Positions 63,371 to 64,000 of a stretch of DNA of 64,000 nucleotides are shown piece by piece. Made by a program: the position numbers and the translations under genes. Under the pieces are notes generated by a model, which was not told the origin of the DNA, made no database searches, and saw nothing but the letters and a program-made list of their open reading frames with translations. Where the stretch lies: positions 157,355 through 221,354 of the forward strand of contig NW_004440383.1 of the NCBI RefSeq assembly GCF_000330505.1, written 5' to 3'. This DNA comes from Entamoeba invadens IP1 (taxonomy: Eukaryota > Evosea > Mastigamoebida > Endamoebidae). How positions within the stretch are numbered: the first letter of the stretch is position 1; every line of letters starts with the position of its first letter.

Positions 63371-63873
63371 GTTTGACACGTATAAGAATTACCAATTGAA
63401 GAAAACATGATCCTATGATCTGTTCGTTTCTAACTCTTAAGTGCAATTTTTGAACAATCGCTTATCATGTTGTACGAAGGAATTTTCTATGTTTTTTAAT
63501 TTGAATGTACGAAGGAATCGGTGTTTCAAAGTAAAACAAAGACTCAACAAATTATAGTAAACGGTTCTTTCCTTATAACTCGGGGTATTTCCTTATCAAC
63601 ACATTTTCATTTTATGCAATTTGTTTTCTTCTCTTTTTTGTCCAAATTGTTGCAATTTTTGTACGAAAACGAGTACAACCAACTCGGTCTTTTTTTAATT
63701 CATCTAAACATATTATACTTTAATAGTTTAATTAATTAAAATAATTGAATAAAATGTTTCATATGACCAGCAGAATTATTATTATGTTTACACGTTTTCA
63801 AATCATTTATATTGATATGTATTACATTAAAATATCCCGAAACAACAAATAGAATCATACCAAAAATAAACAA
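63371..63873. other. Spacer, small direct repeat only
   Basis: About 500 bp without a gene. TGTACGAAGGAAT occurs twice (near 63472 and 63507), possibly part of the amoebapore upstream region. Confidence 0.5.
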
Positions 63874-64000
63874 TTAACACTCGTTATTTAATAACATAGA
63901 AACGTCAGCCTTAATTGCTGAGAAGGTCGGTCTTTCATCTGGGTCGACACTCCAACACTTTGTGATAAGTTGGTTAAGAGGGGACTCCACATCGATAGGA
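63874..64000 (-). CDS. C-terminal end of a tyrosine-kinase-like (TKL) protein kinase, partial
   Basis: The last 41 codons of a minus-strand gene that continues beyond the window. LITKCWSVDPDERPTFSAIK is the conserved subdomain XI of TKL/tyrosine kinases (CW-x-x-x-P-x-x-RP-x-F). It ends shortly after at TAA (63874-63876). Many Entamoeba transmembrane receptor-like kinases end this way, but the ectodomain is outside the window, so the subclass is unknown. Confidence 0.85.
   Translation of the reverse strand, partial: PIDVESPLNQLITKCWSVDPDERPTFSAIKADVSMLLNNEC

Noticed and set aside
1..64000. CRISPR arrays, rRNA, tRNA arrays or operons
   Set aside because: None seen. The sequence is eukaryotic with spliceosomal introns, and no tRNA-like cloverleaf or rDNA segment was recognised.

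Overview
This window looks like nuclear chromosomal DNA of an Entamoeba species. The evidence is AT-rich spacers, densely packed and mostly intron-poor genes, and short introns (about 43-130 nt) that begin GTTTGT or close variants and usually end TAG/AAG/CAG. The gene content is also diagnostic: an amoebapore, a chitinase with an 8-Cys Entamoeba chitin-binding domain, an F-box/LRR protein of the amoebic expansion, and the fused acetyl-CoA carboxyltransferase/pyruvate-carboxylase-type protein without a biotin carboxylase domain. An apparently intact pogo/Tigger DNA transposon plus several TIR-bounded non-autonomous elements fits the E. invadens or E. moshkovskii side of the genus better than the LINE/SINE-dominated E. 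histolytica. The species is inferred, not proven.

Layout. 1-7.8 kb: MITE, STT3 oligosaccharyltransferase, PP2A-type phosphatase, Ubc6/UBE2J-type E2, RRM protein, beta-propeller-like protein. 8.1-10.1 kb: complete pogo-like transposon. 10.1-12.7 kb: gene-poor spacer with coding debris and a possible retrocopy. 12.7-19.1 kb: hypothetical protein, long-chain acyl-CoA synthetase, Tudor-SN. 19.5-20.3 kb: non-autonomous element. 20.4-27.0 kb: EF-hand protein, F-box/LRR protein, hypothetical, chitinase. 27.8-34.8 kb: MFS transporter, p24 cargo receptor, UBR-box protein, second non-autonomous element, zeta-COP, secreted 2H phosphoesterase. 35.2-45 kb: Rab GTPase, a MYRF-like membrane-tethered zinc-finger protein, a FAN-like BEACH protein, two-RRM protein, DYRK kinase. 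45.2-53.6 kb: carboxyltransferase fusion, an Snf7/CHMP4-DnaJ-CTD fusion, a CaaX small GTPase, a 100-N assembly gap, a sphingomyelin-synthase-like protein. 53.7-64 kb: VPS13, amoebapore, and the end of a tyrosine-kinase-like kinase.

The genes are not an operon. A loose theme of endomembrane traffic and lipid handling recurs (STT3, UBC6, p24, zeta-COP, Rab, BEACH, ESCRT-III, VPS13, acyl-CoA synthetase, malonyl-CoA production, sphingolipid synthase), with encystation or virulence outputs (chitinase, amoebapore). Many genes needed exon joining. Coordinates given here are gene spans, exon bounds are in the evidence, and every joined model closes in frame. The most notable observations are the ESCRT-III/DnaJ fusion, the autoproteolytic MYRF-like factor with a C2H2 finger, 11-nt microexons encoding the switch-II motif of two small GTPase genes, and TIR elements that enclose coding fragments.
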